NCBI GenBank assembly: GCA_030431825.1 | Contig: JAUIIJ010000007.1 | Coordinates: 62,001 to 126,000, forward strand | DNA length: 64,000 nt | Source of the DNA: Alphaproteobacteria bacterium | GTDB lineage: Bacteria; Pseudomonadota; Alphaproteobacteria; Rhodobacterales; Rhodobacteraceae | Reading direction: 5' to 3' | In this document: one piece after another, positions 7,789 to 15,278 of the stretch | How the letters are laid out: every line of letters begins with the position of its first letter | Numbering within the stretch: position 1 is the stretch's first letter | Notes under the pieces: generated by a model | What the model was told of the DNA's origin: nothing | Seen by the model: only the letters and a program-made list of their open reading frames with translations | Databases searched by the model: none | Translations under genes and position numbers: made by a program

Positions 7789-8814
7789 ATGAAGATTTTG
7801 ACCAGGGCGGCATCCGCCGTTGGTGTCGCCGCGCTCTTGTCGGCGACCGCACTGACCGCATCGGCGGAAACGACCAGCCTGCGCATACAGACCCACTACG
7901 CACCGGAAACGGTGTCGGGCAAGCTGGCGGCTGAATATGTCGACAACGTGCAGACCATGTCGAACGGCGAGATCGAGATAGAAATGTTCTATTCGTCTTC
8001 GGTCGTAAAATCGGTCGAAACCTTTGATGCTGCGGCAACCGGTATCGTCGATTGCGACATGACCGGCGGTGCCTATCAGACCGGCAAGAACGCGGCCTTC
8101 CAGTTTGTTGGCGACATCATGGGCGGCTATGACACGCCGTACCAGCAATTGAGCTGGCTGTACTATGGCGGCGGTCTCGACGCGGCGCAGCAGCTCTACA
8201 ACAAGTATGACATGCAGCTGGTGGGTTGGTGGGTCTACGGGCAGGAGAGCTTTGCCTCGTCCAAGCCGATTGCCAATGTCGAAGACTTCAAGGACTGGAA
8301 ATTCCGCTCGCCCCCGGGCATGGAAACCAAGATCTTCGAGAAACTCGGCGCCAAGCCGATCGTGATGGATTTCACCGAGATCTTTACCGCGCTGGAAACC
8401 GGCATCATCGACGGCGCCGATGCGTCGGGGCTGGCCAACAATGTCGGTCTCGGGCTGTACGACCTGGTGAAATACGCCAACTACCCGGGGTTTCACTCGA
8501 TGCCGTCCGATCACCTCGCCTGTAACAAGTCGCGATGGGATGCGATGCCCGAATCGCATCGCCGGATCATGTCGGTCGCGATGGAATCTCTGGCGCTGCG
8601 CACCGCGCTGACCTTCGAGAAGAAGAATGCCGAGGCCGCTGCCGAATTGCGTGAAGCGGGCGTGACCCTTTCGGCCTGGACGCCGGAAGAAAAGCAGAAG
8701 TTCCGCGATGCCGCGCAGGCCACCTGGACCGAGTTCGCGACGACGCCCGAGGCCGAAATGCTTGTCGAGGCCCATCTTGGCTATCTGAAACAGCTTGGGC
8801 TGGTGTCCGAATAA
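7789..8814 (+). CDS. dctP: TRAP transporter substrate-binding protein (DctP family)
   Basis: A 341-residue periplasmic solute receptor. A Sec signal peptide (KILTRAASAVGVAALL...TASAE) is cleaved near residue 26. The mature protein has the family segments PKFRSPPGMETK-like (DWKFRSPPGMETKIFEKLGA) and FTEIFTALETGIIDGAD. These carry the conserved Arg that pairs with the substrate carboxylate and the ETGxxDG signature of DctP proteins. It is the first gene of a dctP-dctQ-dctM set next to sugar-acid catabolic genes, so it probably imports a sugar acid or similar carboxylate. Confidence 0.92.
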   Translation: MKILTRAASAVGVAALLSATALTASAETTSLRIQTHYAPETVSGKLAAEYVDNVQTMSNGEIEIEMFYSSSVVKSVETFDAAATGIVDCDMTGGAYQTGKNAAFQFVGDIMGGYDTPYQQLSWLYYGGGLDAAQQLYNKYDMQLVGWWVYGQESFASSKPIANVEDFKDWKFRSPPGMETKIFEKLGAKPIVMDFTEIFTALETGIIDGADASGLANNVGLGLYDLVKYANYPGFHSMPSDHLACNKSRWDAMPESHRRIMSVAMESLALRTALTFEKKNAEAAAELREAGVTLSAWTPEEKQKFRDAAQATWTEFATTPEAEMLVEAHLGYLKQLGLVSE

Positions 8815-8830
8815 CACCCTGGCTCTCGTG

Positions 8831-8856
8831 CGGGCGGTCAGTTGACTGGCCGCCCG
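8831..8856 (+). terminator. Hairpin between dctP and dctQ (attenuator / mRNA stabiliser)
   Basis: CGGGCGGTCAGT (8831-8842) pairs with ACTGGCCGCCCG (8845-8856) with one T-G position and a two-base centre, followed by TGTTTT. Such a hairpin after the binding-protein gene can partially terminate transcription or protect the 3' end of the dctP message. That would give the excess of binding protein over membrane subunits that TRAP systems need. Confidence 0.6.
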
Positions 8857-8886
8857 TGTTTTCCGGGCTGATCCTGCGAGGTTGTC

Positions 8887-9465
8887 ATGGTCGAACATGA
8901 ACGCACCGGCTGGGTGGACGAGTTTACGTGGCGTTTCAGCCGGGTGGCGATGATCCTTCCTGCGCTGATCGTGGCCATCATGTTTTACGAAGTCATCATG
9001 CGCTATGTATTCGAGCGTCCCACCCTGTGGGTGAACGAGGCATCGCTCTGGATGGGGGGCATGGTCTATCTGTTTTCCGGCCTCTACGCGATGCAGCAGC
9101 GCAGCCATATCCGCATCTTCATTCTCTACGATATCGCGCCGAAATGGTTGCGCCACGTGTTTGATGTGCTGTCGACGCTGGCAATCATCATATTCTGCCT
9201 TGCGGTGATCTGGGGCGGCTATGGCGAGGCCTATGCCAAGCTGATGCGGTGGGAGCGGTTTGGAACCGCATGGGATCCGCCGATCCCCGCGACCATGAAG
9301 CCGTTGATCCTGATCACCCTCACCCTGGTGACTATCCAGGCGATCTCGAACCTGATCAACGACTGGAACAAGGAACCCGAGTCGCATGACGTGACCGACG
9401 AGATCGACATCGCCATCGAAGAAGTCAAACGCGCGCAGAGCCAGGCCGATCACGACCGCAGCTGA
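8887..9465 (+). CDS. dctQ: TRAP transporter small permease (DctQ family)
   Basis: A 192-residue inner-membrane protein with four hydrophobic segments at about 20-40, 55-73, 90-112 and 137-155, typical of DctQ. The RYVFERPTLWVNEASLW stretch near 39-55 is the family signature. The C-terminal 25 residues are charged and cytoplasmic. It lies between dctP and dctM. The ATG at 8887 follows GCGAGGTTGTC. It bridges the receptor and the large DctM subunit. Confidence 0.9.
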   Translation: MVEHERTGWVDEFTWRFSRVAMILPALIVAIMFYEVIMRYVFERPTLWVNEASLWMGGMVYLFSGLYAMQQRSHIRIFILYDIAPKWLRHVFDVLSTLAIIIFCLAVIWGGYGEAYAKLMRWERFGTAWDPPIPATMKPLILITLTLVTIQAISNLINDWNKEPESHDVTDEIDIAIEEVKRAQSQADHDRS

Positions 9466-9483
9466 CGCAGCAGGGGACAATTT

Positions 9484-11070
9484 ATGGATATCGGTACTAT
9501 TTCACTGGTCCTGCTGGTCGGGATGCTGGCGCTTTTGGCCATCGGGATGCCGTTGGGATTTGCGTCGGGGTTTCTGGCCGTCGTCGTGATGGTGATGAAG
9601 TTCGGTCCCGATCTGCTGTTCAGCAATTTCGGGTCCGGGCCGCTCAACATTCTGGCGCAGCGGATGTACGGGCTGACAACCGATTACGTGCTTATCTCGG
9701 TGCCGCTCTTCATTCTCATGGCGACGCTGCTGGAACGATCGGGAATCGCGAGAGACATGTATTCCTCGCTGTCGGTGTGGCTCAACCGCACGCGGGGCGG
9801 GATCGCGCTGGTGACATCGGTCATGGCCGTGGTGATGGCGGCGATGTCCGGGATCATCGGCGGCGAGGTTGTCCTGCTCGGTCTCATCGCTTTGCCGCAG
9901 ATGCTGCGGCTGGGCTACGATCAGAACCTTGCCATCGGCACGATCTGCGCCTCGGGATCGCTCGGTACGATGATCCCTCCCTCGATCGTCTTGATTTTCT
10001 ACGGGCTGATCACCGAAACCTCGATCCACGCGCTGTTCAAGGGGGCGTTCGTACCCGGATTCATCCTCGCCTCGTGCTACATGCTCTATATAATAGTACG
10101 CACGCGGATGAATCCGTCGCTCGCGCCGCTTCCCGAACCGGGCCCTGACGACATGACCGGCGCACAGAAGGCCGTTTACGGTTCAAGCCTGCTGGCCATG
10201 ATCGCCATCGGTTTTCTCGGCGTCACCCTGATCCGTTCGGGTTTCATCATCGTCATGGGCCGGATTGACGAAGTCACCTCGGTGCTGAGTTCGGGTCAGA
10301 TGATCACGCGTGTCGGCATCATCGCGATTTTGCTCGCCTACCTGCTCGTGTTCGTCCGCCCGGCCCGCATCGCCGCGGCATGGAATGTCGGCAAGGGGCT
10401 GATCGCGCCGCTGCTGGTGGTGGGGGTCGTGCTCGGGTCGATCTACGGCGGGATTACCGGCATCACCGAGGCGGCCGGGATGGGCACCTTTGCGGTACTG
10501 ATCCTGATCATCCTGCGCGGGGAATTCTCGTGGACCCTGGTGCGCGAAGCGTTGATGCGCACGTTCAAATCGACCGGCACCATAATCTGGGTGACATTTG
10601 GTGCAACGGCGCTGGCGGGGGCCTATACGATTGCGGGCGGCCCGACATATGTGGCGAACCTGATCGTGGGATACGATCTGCCGACGCTGGGCGTGCTGGC
10701 GGTGATGATGATCATTTTCCTGTTTCTCGGAGCGTTCATGGACTGGGTCGGGATCGTGCTGCTGGTGATGCCGGTGTTCCTGCCCATCGTGCTGAAACTG
10801 CCGATTGACGAGATCGGGGTGTTTGCGCCGCTGGTCGAGGACCCGCGCTTTCTGTCGGTGTGGTTCGGTATCCTGTTCTGCGTGAACATGCAGGTGTCGT
10901 TCCTGTCACCGCCATTCGGACCGGCTGCGTTTTACCTCAAATCCGTCGCCCCACCGCATATTTCGTTGCCCGACATCTTTCGCGGGTTCCTGCCGTTCAT
11001 CGCGATTCAGTTGTTCGTGTTGATGCTGATCCTGTTCTTTCCCGAACTGACAATGTTCTTCCGGGGCTGA
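9484..11070 (+). CDS. dctM: TRAP transporter large permease (DctM family)
   Basis: A 528-residue inner-membrane sodium:substrate symport subunit with a dozen or more hydrophobic segments. Visible family features are GMPLGFASGF near 19-28, the QRMYGLTTDYVLISVPLF helix, the GGEVVLLG and GTICASGSLGTMIPPSI segments, and FLGAFMDWVGIVLL near the end. It is about 100 residues longer than a typical DctM (about 425). The extra length sits in a central linker with additional hydrophobic stretches (about 225-300), as in the DctM type common in marine bacteria. The ATG follows GGGGACAATTT, 18 bases after dctQ. Confidence 0.92.
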   Translation: MDIGTISLVLLVGMLALLAIGMPLGFASGFLAVVVMVMKFGPDLLFSNFGSGPLNILAQRMYGLTTDYVLISVPLFILMATLLERSGIARDMYSSLSVWLNRTRGGIALVTSVMAVVMAAMSGIIGGEVVLLGLIALPQMLRLGYDQNLAIGTICASGSLGTMIPPSIVLIFYGLITETSIHALFKGAFVPGFILASCYMLYIIVRTRMNPSLAPLPEPGPDDMTGAQKAVYGSSLLAMIAIGFLGVTLIRSGFIIVMGRIDEVTSVLSSGQMITRVGIIAILLAYLLVFVRPARIAAAWNVGKGLIAPLLVVGVVLGSIYGGITGITEAAGMGTFAVLILIILRGEFSWTLVREALMRTFKSTGTIIWVTFGATALAGAYTIAGGPTYVANLIVGYDLPTLGVLAVMMIIFLFLGAFMDWVGIVLLVMPVFLPIVLKLPIDEIGVFAPLVEDPRFLSVWFGILFCVNMQVSFLSPPFGPAAFYLKSVAPPHISLPDIFRGFLPFIAIQLFVLMLILFFPELTMFFRG

Positions 11071-11258
11071 ACAGGGTGACCGGATGCTGCGAAGATGACC
11101 GGGCCTCGTGCTGAGCGGTTGCGTGTTCACGCGAATGGTCGCAGGCTGAGCGCATCGGGGACGTATCGCTGGTCGCGTCCGCGCGACGATGTCGGCGAGC
11201 GTTTTCCGTCACGAGTTTCATTGATCTACCCGCGCTGCGGCAAAGAGAAAGAAGAGAG

Positions 11259-12770
11259 ATGAGAGATTTCATCCGCCTTGACCCTGACGACAACGTCGTG
11301 ACCGCGACCCATGCGTTGCAGGCCGGCGTGCCGATAGAAGAGGTGACCACGACCGGGCTCGTACCTTCGGGTCACAAGATCGCCACACGTCCGATCCGCA
11401 AGGGCGATCAGATTCGCAAATACGCGCAGTTCATCGGTCTCGCGTCGCAGGACATCGCGCCGGGCGAGCATGTGCATACGCATAACGTGGCCTTTCGCAA
11501 CACCGAGGCCTCTTATGAATTTGGCACCGATTTGCGCCCGGTCGATCCGGTTCCCGAGGCGCAGGCGGACAGGTTCATGGGGTATCGGCGTGCGAACGGG
11601 CGGGTGGGCACCCGCAATTATATCGCGGTGGTGACCTCGGTGAACTGTTCGGCAACGGCTGCACGCCGGATCGCGGATGCCTTCGGCCCTGACGAGATGG
11701 CGCATTATCCGAACGTCGACGGCGTTGTGGCCTTTGTGCACGGCACCGGTTGCGGCATGGGCGGCGATGGCGAAGGGTTCGAGGCGCTGCAACGGGTGAT
11801 GTGGGGCTATGCGCGTCACCCGAACCATGCCGGTGTTCTCATGGTCGGGCTGGGCTGTGAGATGAACCAGATCGACTGGCTGCTCGAAGCCTACGGATTG
11901 CAACAGGGGCCACTGTTTCAGACCATGAACATTCAATCGGTCGCCGGCCTGCAGCGCACGGTCGACATGGGCATCGAAAAGGTGCGCGCGATGTTGCCGC
12001 TGGCCAACGAGGCGCGGCGCGAGCCATGCCCGGCGTCGGAACTCATGGTGGCGCTGCAATGTGGCGGATCCGACGCCTGGTCGGGCATCACCGCCAACCC
12101 GGCGCTTGGCTATGCGAGCGATCTGCTGGCGGCGCAGGGTGGCACGGGTGTGCTGGCGGAAACGCCCGAAATCTACGGCGCCGAGCATCTCCTGACGCGG
12201 CGGGCGGCGGATCGCGCGACGGGCGACAAGCTTGTCGGGCTCATTCGTTGGTGGGAAGATTACACCGCGCGCAACCGGGGCAGCATGGACAACAATCCCA
12301 GTCCGGGAAACAAGAAGGGCGGTTTGACGACCATTCTGGAAAAATCGCTTGGCGCGGCGGCAAAGGGGGGCACCAGCCCGCTGATGGGGGTTTACAGATA
12401 TGCCGAACCGGTGACCGCTGCGGGCTTCACCTTCATGGACAGCCCCGGCTACGATCCGGCCAGCGTGACCGGACAGATCGCGGGCGGGTGCAACCTCGTC
12501 GTGTTCACAACAGGGCGCGGATCGGCTTTTGGCTCGAAACCGGCGCCGACGATCAAGGTGGCGACCAACAGCGAGATGTATGCCCGCATGATCGACGACA
12601 TGGATGTCAACGCTGGTGACATGCTGACCGACGGTGTCACGCTCGAGCAGAAAGGTCGCGAGATTTACGAGCTGATCCTGAGGGTCGCCTCGGGCGAGCC
12701 CAGCAAGTCGGAAGCCCAGGGGCTCGGGGATTACGAATTCGTTCCCTGGCAGATCGGCGCCGTGATGTGA
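11259..12770 (+). CDS. uxaA: UxaA/GarD family sugar-acid dehydratase (altronate or galactarate dehydratase type)
   Basis: A 503-residue single-chain dehydratase. An N-terminal SAF domain (about 1-85, from RDFIRLDPDDNVVTA to the HTHNVAF segment) precedes the catalytic UxaA domain. That domain has GYRRANGRVGTRNYIAV near 107-123, HGTGCGMGGDGEG, and NNPSPGNKKGGLTTI near 346-360. The family dehydrates D-altronate or galactarate with a catalytic metal. The ATG follows AAAGAAGAGAG. The TRAP genes lie upstream and a beta-hydroxyacid dehydrogenase downstream. The choice between altronate, galactarate or another acid is open, so the symbol is tentative. Confidence 0.82.
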   Translation: MRDFIRLDPDDNVVTATHALQAGVPIEEVTTTGLVPSGHKIATRPIRKGDQIRKYAQFIGLASQDIAPGEHVHTHNVAFRNTEASYEFGTDLRPVDPVPEAQADRFMGYRRANGRVGTRNYIAVVTSVNCSATAARRIADAFGPDEMAHYPNVDGVVAFVHGTGCGMGGDGEGFEALQRVMWGYARHPNHAGVLMVGLGCEMNQIDWLLEAYGLQQGPLFQTMNIQSVAGLQRTVDMGIEKVRAMLPLANEARREPCPASELMVALQCGGSDAWSGITANPALGYASDLLAAQGGTGVLAETPEIYGAEHLLTRRAADRATGDKLVGLIRWWEDYTARNRGSMDNNPSPGNKKGGLTTILEKSLGAAAKGGTSPLMGVYRYAEPVTAAGFTFMDSPGYDPASVTGQIAGGCNLVVFTTGRGSAFGSKPAPTIKVATNSEMYARMIDDMDVNAGDMLTDGVTLEQKGREIYELILRVASGEPSKSEAQGLGDYEFVPWQIGAVM

Positions 12771-12968
12771 CACCGCCCGCGGGCGGTCCGGTGGATGGCG
12801 TCATTCCGCAGATGTCGAAAGGCCGCTCGCGCCTGGAACGATTTGGGGCCTGTCCGCCACGCATCCGGACGCCATGCGACGGGGATGACAGGTCCGCCCC
12901 CAACCGCGACGAAGCAGACAGACCCGGTGCGGACAGGCCACGCCGGAACGAACCACGGAGGAAAAGAG
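12771..12968 (+). other. Spacer with a perfect 16-base palindrome after the UxaA-type gene
   Basis: ACCGCCCGCGGGCGGT (12772-12787) is self-complementary and starts one base after the TGA at 12768-12770. It has no loop and no T-run, so it is a poor classical terminator but could form a 3' hairpin or be a protein site. The remaining 180 bases show no gene. An ACGGAGGAAAAG at 12955-12966 is the ribosome-binding site of the next gene. Confidence 0.5.
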
Positions 12969-13856
12969 ATGAGCAAACCACATATCGGATTCATCGGGCT
13001 GGGCCTGATGGGGGCGGCGATAGTCGGACGGCTTCAGAGCAAGGGATATGCGCTGACCGTCATGGGCCACGTCACCCGAACACGTATCGACGCTGCGGTT
13101 GCGGCCGGCGCGACCGAGGCAAAGACGGCGGCAGAGCTTGCCCGTGCCTCGGATGTGGTGATGCTGTGCATGGATACGTCGGACTCGGTCGAAAGCCGCA
13201 TGCACGGCAGCGACGGTGTGATCGCGGGCCTGCGGCCCGGCAGCATCGTCGTCGATTTCGGCACGTCGCTTCCCGACTCGACCAAGGCCCTGGGCGCGGC
13301 GGTGGCCGGGAAAGGGGGCGTCTATCTGGATGCCCCCCTTGGCCGTACGCCTGCCCATGCGGTCGATGGGCTGCTGAATATCATGTGCTCCGGTGACAAG
13401 GCGGCATTTGACAGGGTCGAACCGGTGTTTCGGGATCTGGGCGAGAACGTCTTCCATCTTGGCGCCCTGGGAAACGGGCACACGATCAAGCTCATCAACA
13501 ACTTCTTCGCGATGACCACCGCAAATGCGATGGCCGAAGCCTTTGCCATGGCCGACCGCGCGGGCGTCGCGCGCAACGATCTCTATGCCGTGATGTCGGC
13601 GGGGCCCCTGCGCTCGGGGATGATGGATTTCATCAAGGCCTACGCAGTGGATGGCGAACCCGACAATCTGGCCTTTTCCGTGCGAAACGCGCGCAAGGAT
13701 GTCGGGTATTATGCGCAGATGGCAGAGGACCTTGAGGCCCCGTCCATCATGTCGAACTGTGCCAGAGAGGCGCTTGGTCTTGCCGTTGACGACGGGATGG
13801 GGGATGCTCTCGTGCCGGAGATGGTGGACTTCTATGCCAGACGATTTGAAAAGTAA
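12969..13856 (+). CDS. Second NAD(P)-dependent beta-hydroxyacid dehydrogenase (tartronate-semialdehyde reductase-like)
   Basis: A 295-residue member of the 3-hydroxyisobutyrate dehydrogenase family. The N-terminus HIGFIGLGLMGAAI carries the GxGxxG loop, and the catalytic Lys is K174 (GHTIKLINNF). Instead of the usual DAPVSGG substrate motif it has DAPLGRTPAH (121-130), a variant within the family. The ATG at 12969 was chosen because it starts the canonical Rossmann strand and follows GGAGGAAAAG. Downstream of a UxaA/GarD-type dehydratase, a GarR-like role (reducing tartronate semialdehyde to glycerate) is plausible but unproven. Confidence 0.8.
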   Translation: MSKPHIGFIGLGLMGAAIVGRLQSKGYALTVMGHVTRTRIDAAVAAGATEAKTAAELARASDVVMLCMDTSDSVESRMHGSDGVIAGLRPGSIVVDFGTSLPDSTKALGAAVAGKGGVYLDAPLGRTPAHAVDGLLNIMCSGDKAAFDRVEPVFRDLGENVFHLGALGNGHTIKLINNFFAMTTANAMAEAFAMADRAGVARNDLYAVMSAGPLRSGMMDFIKAYAVDGEPDNLAFSVRNARKDVGYYAQMAEDLEAPSIMSNCAREALGLAVDDGMGDALVPEMVDFYARRFEK

Positions 13857-13859
13857 CCG

Positions 13860-14765
13860 ATGGCGGGGCTGAGCGCGCAGGTCAGGCAGGATCGCGCGGA
13901 ACTGGGCATCGTGATGATGCTGGCGGCCTACTTTCTGTTCGCGACGCTCGATACCTCGGTGAAATGGCTGGTTGTCGGCGGGTTTCACGCCTTTCAACTG
14001 GCTTTTTTCCGCTATGTCGGACACTTCGTGATTTCGCTTGCCCATATCGCGGGCGGCGGGCTGTCCTGGTCGCGCTTTGCCACCGGACAGATCGGGCTGG
14101 TGATGTTGCGCGCCCTGTTCCTTGTTGGCTCTACCGTCCTGAACTTCGTGGCGCTGAACTATCTGCCGCTTACCGTGACCTCGGCGATCATGTTCTCGGC
14201 GCCGATCATCGTGTGTGCCTTGTCCATGCCGCTTCTGGGCGAGCGGGTGGGGCCCTGGCGCTGGTTGGCAATCCTGATGGGCTTCGTCGGCGTGCTGGTA
14301 ATCATCCGCCCGTTCGGCGAAGCGTTTCATCCGGCGGCGCTGCTCTCGGTAGCCAATGCCGTCATGATGGCGCTCTATTCGATCCTGACCCGACGCCTCT
14401 CCGGGCAGATTGCCGCACAGACGATGCAGCTTTATGCCGGGGCGGTCGGAACCGTCGCCCTGCTGCCGCTTGCCGTCATCACATGGAAAACACCGGAGAC
14501 CGGCCTGGAATGGGTGCTGATGATCGCGCTCGGCTTCTGGGGCTGGCTGGGCCACGAACTGCTCACGCGCGCACATGGGTTCGCGCCGGCGAGTACGCTG
14601 ATGCCCTATACCTATTCCTTCATGATCTATCTCACGATCAGCAGCTATGCGGTCTTTGGCAATCTGCCCGATCAATGGACCGTGATCGGCGCGGCAATCG
14701 TCGTGTTTTCGGGTTTGCTGATCTGGTGGCGTGAAAAGATGATCGAGGCGCGTCATGGGCGCTGA
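13860..14765 (+). CDS. EamA/DMT-superfamily transporter (RhaT-like exporter)
   Basis: A 301-residue inner-membrane protein with about ten hydrophobic helices forming two EamA repeats (about 15-145 and 160-295). The segment PLLGERVGPWRW at the end of repeat one is the family hallmark. The DMT gene cut by the right window edge has a closely similar segment. The gene starts three bases after the dehydrogenase stop, so it is translated from the same message. Role: probable metabolite exporter or importer of unknown substrate. Confidence 0.85.
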   Translation: MAGLSAQVRQDRAELGIVMMLAAYFLFATLDTSVKWLVVGGFHAFQLAFFRYVGHFVISLAHIAGGGLSWSRFATGQIGLVMLRALFLVGSTVLNFVALNYLPLTVTSAIMFSAPIIVCALSMPLLGERVGPWRWLAILMGFVGVLVIIRPFGEAFHPAALLSVANAVMMALYSILTRRLSGQIAAQTMQLYAGAVGTVALLPLAVITWKTPETGLEWVLMIALGFWGWLGHELLTRAHGFAPASTLMPYTYSFMIYLTISSYAVFGNLPDQWTVIGAAIVVFSGLLIWWREKMIEARHGR

Positions 14766-15278
14766 CAAGCCCGGTCGTGTGGCGATGTGCCGGGCATGCC
14801 GAGCGTGGTGTGATCCCGGCCCTCTGCCGGATTGTCATGCCCGGCTTGGGCGGGCTTACACGCGCCCGTATTCCGAGCACAGGCGGGGGCTTGCCGGTGC
14901 GGCGCCTGCTGGCCACGGCTCCATGCGCTGCGGCGACGATCAGGCCGATGGCCTTCAACACGATTTGAAGACCAGTTCGTGCCCGTGGACAGGATACCAA
15001 AAAATTGCTGTAGTCTGGCCGAGGGCGGGGCAGTGCGGTTCGGCAGGCGATTGCGCGGGTGTGGTATTAGTTTAGCGTTAAATCATATGTTATGCGTCAG
15101 GCGCAGGGAGGATATGCGCTCAGTGGGCTACGCGACGTAACGTGGGCATGTTAGGCACCGCGCAATCCAATGGATCGGCCGATCCGATTGGTCCTGGCTA
15201 TGGGTGGAGATTGATGATTTCAACCATAGTTTAATTTTAAACTAACGCCGCAATCATGCGGGGCAAGGGAGAGGGCAC
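14766..15278 (+). promoter_or_regulatory. 513-base intergenic region upstream of the pyruvate dehydrogenase operon, with two dyads
   Basis: No convincing gene: the short frames have no family resemblance and poor start sites. Two dyads stand out. CCAAT-GGATCGGCCGATCC-GATTGG at 15167-15191 has a perfect 14-base core at 15172-15185. The 18-base perfect palindrome at 15227-15244, TAGTTTAA-TT-TTAAACTA, lies 35 bases before the aceE ATG. A weaker relative, TAGTTTA-GCG-TTAAAT, lies at 15068-15083. The latter two are candidate operators for the regulator of this operon. CAAGGGAGAGGGC is the aceE ribosome-binding site. Confidence 0.5.
15227..15244. promoter_or_regulatory. Perfect 8-2-8 palindrome in front of aceE, candidate operator
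   Basis: TAGTTTAA-TT-TTAAACTA reads the same on both strands and is strikingly AT-rich for this genome. It is 34 bases from the aceE start codon, a position suited to a repressor acting on the promoter or 5' leader. No regulator gene adjoins the operon, so the binding protein is unknown. Confidence 0.5.

Noticed and set aside
6928..9480. An 850-codon open frame on the minus strand across the TRAP genes
   Set aside because: Only its last 224 codons (the GntR gene) are real. The upstream part is antisense to dctP and dctQ, has low-complexity His/Arg-rich composition and no family resemblance, as is common in GC-rich DNA.
12772..12787. Perfect palindrome after the UxaA-type gene considered as a terminator
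   Set aside because: No loop and no T-run follow; recorded only as a palindrome.
14755..15140. Several short frames upstream of aceE
   Set aside because: Cys/Arg/Ala-rich, overlapping in different frames, no ribosome site and no family; treated as intergenic.
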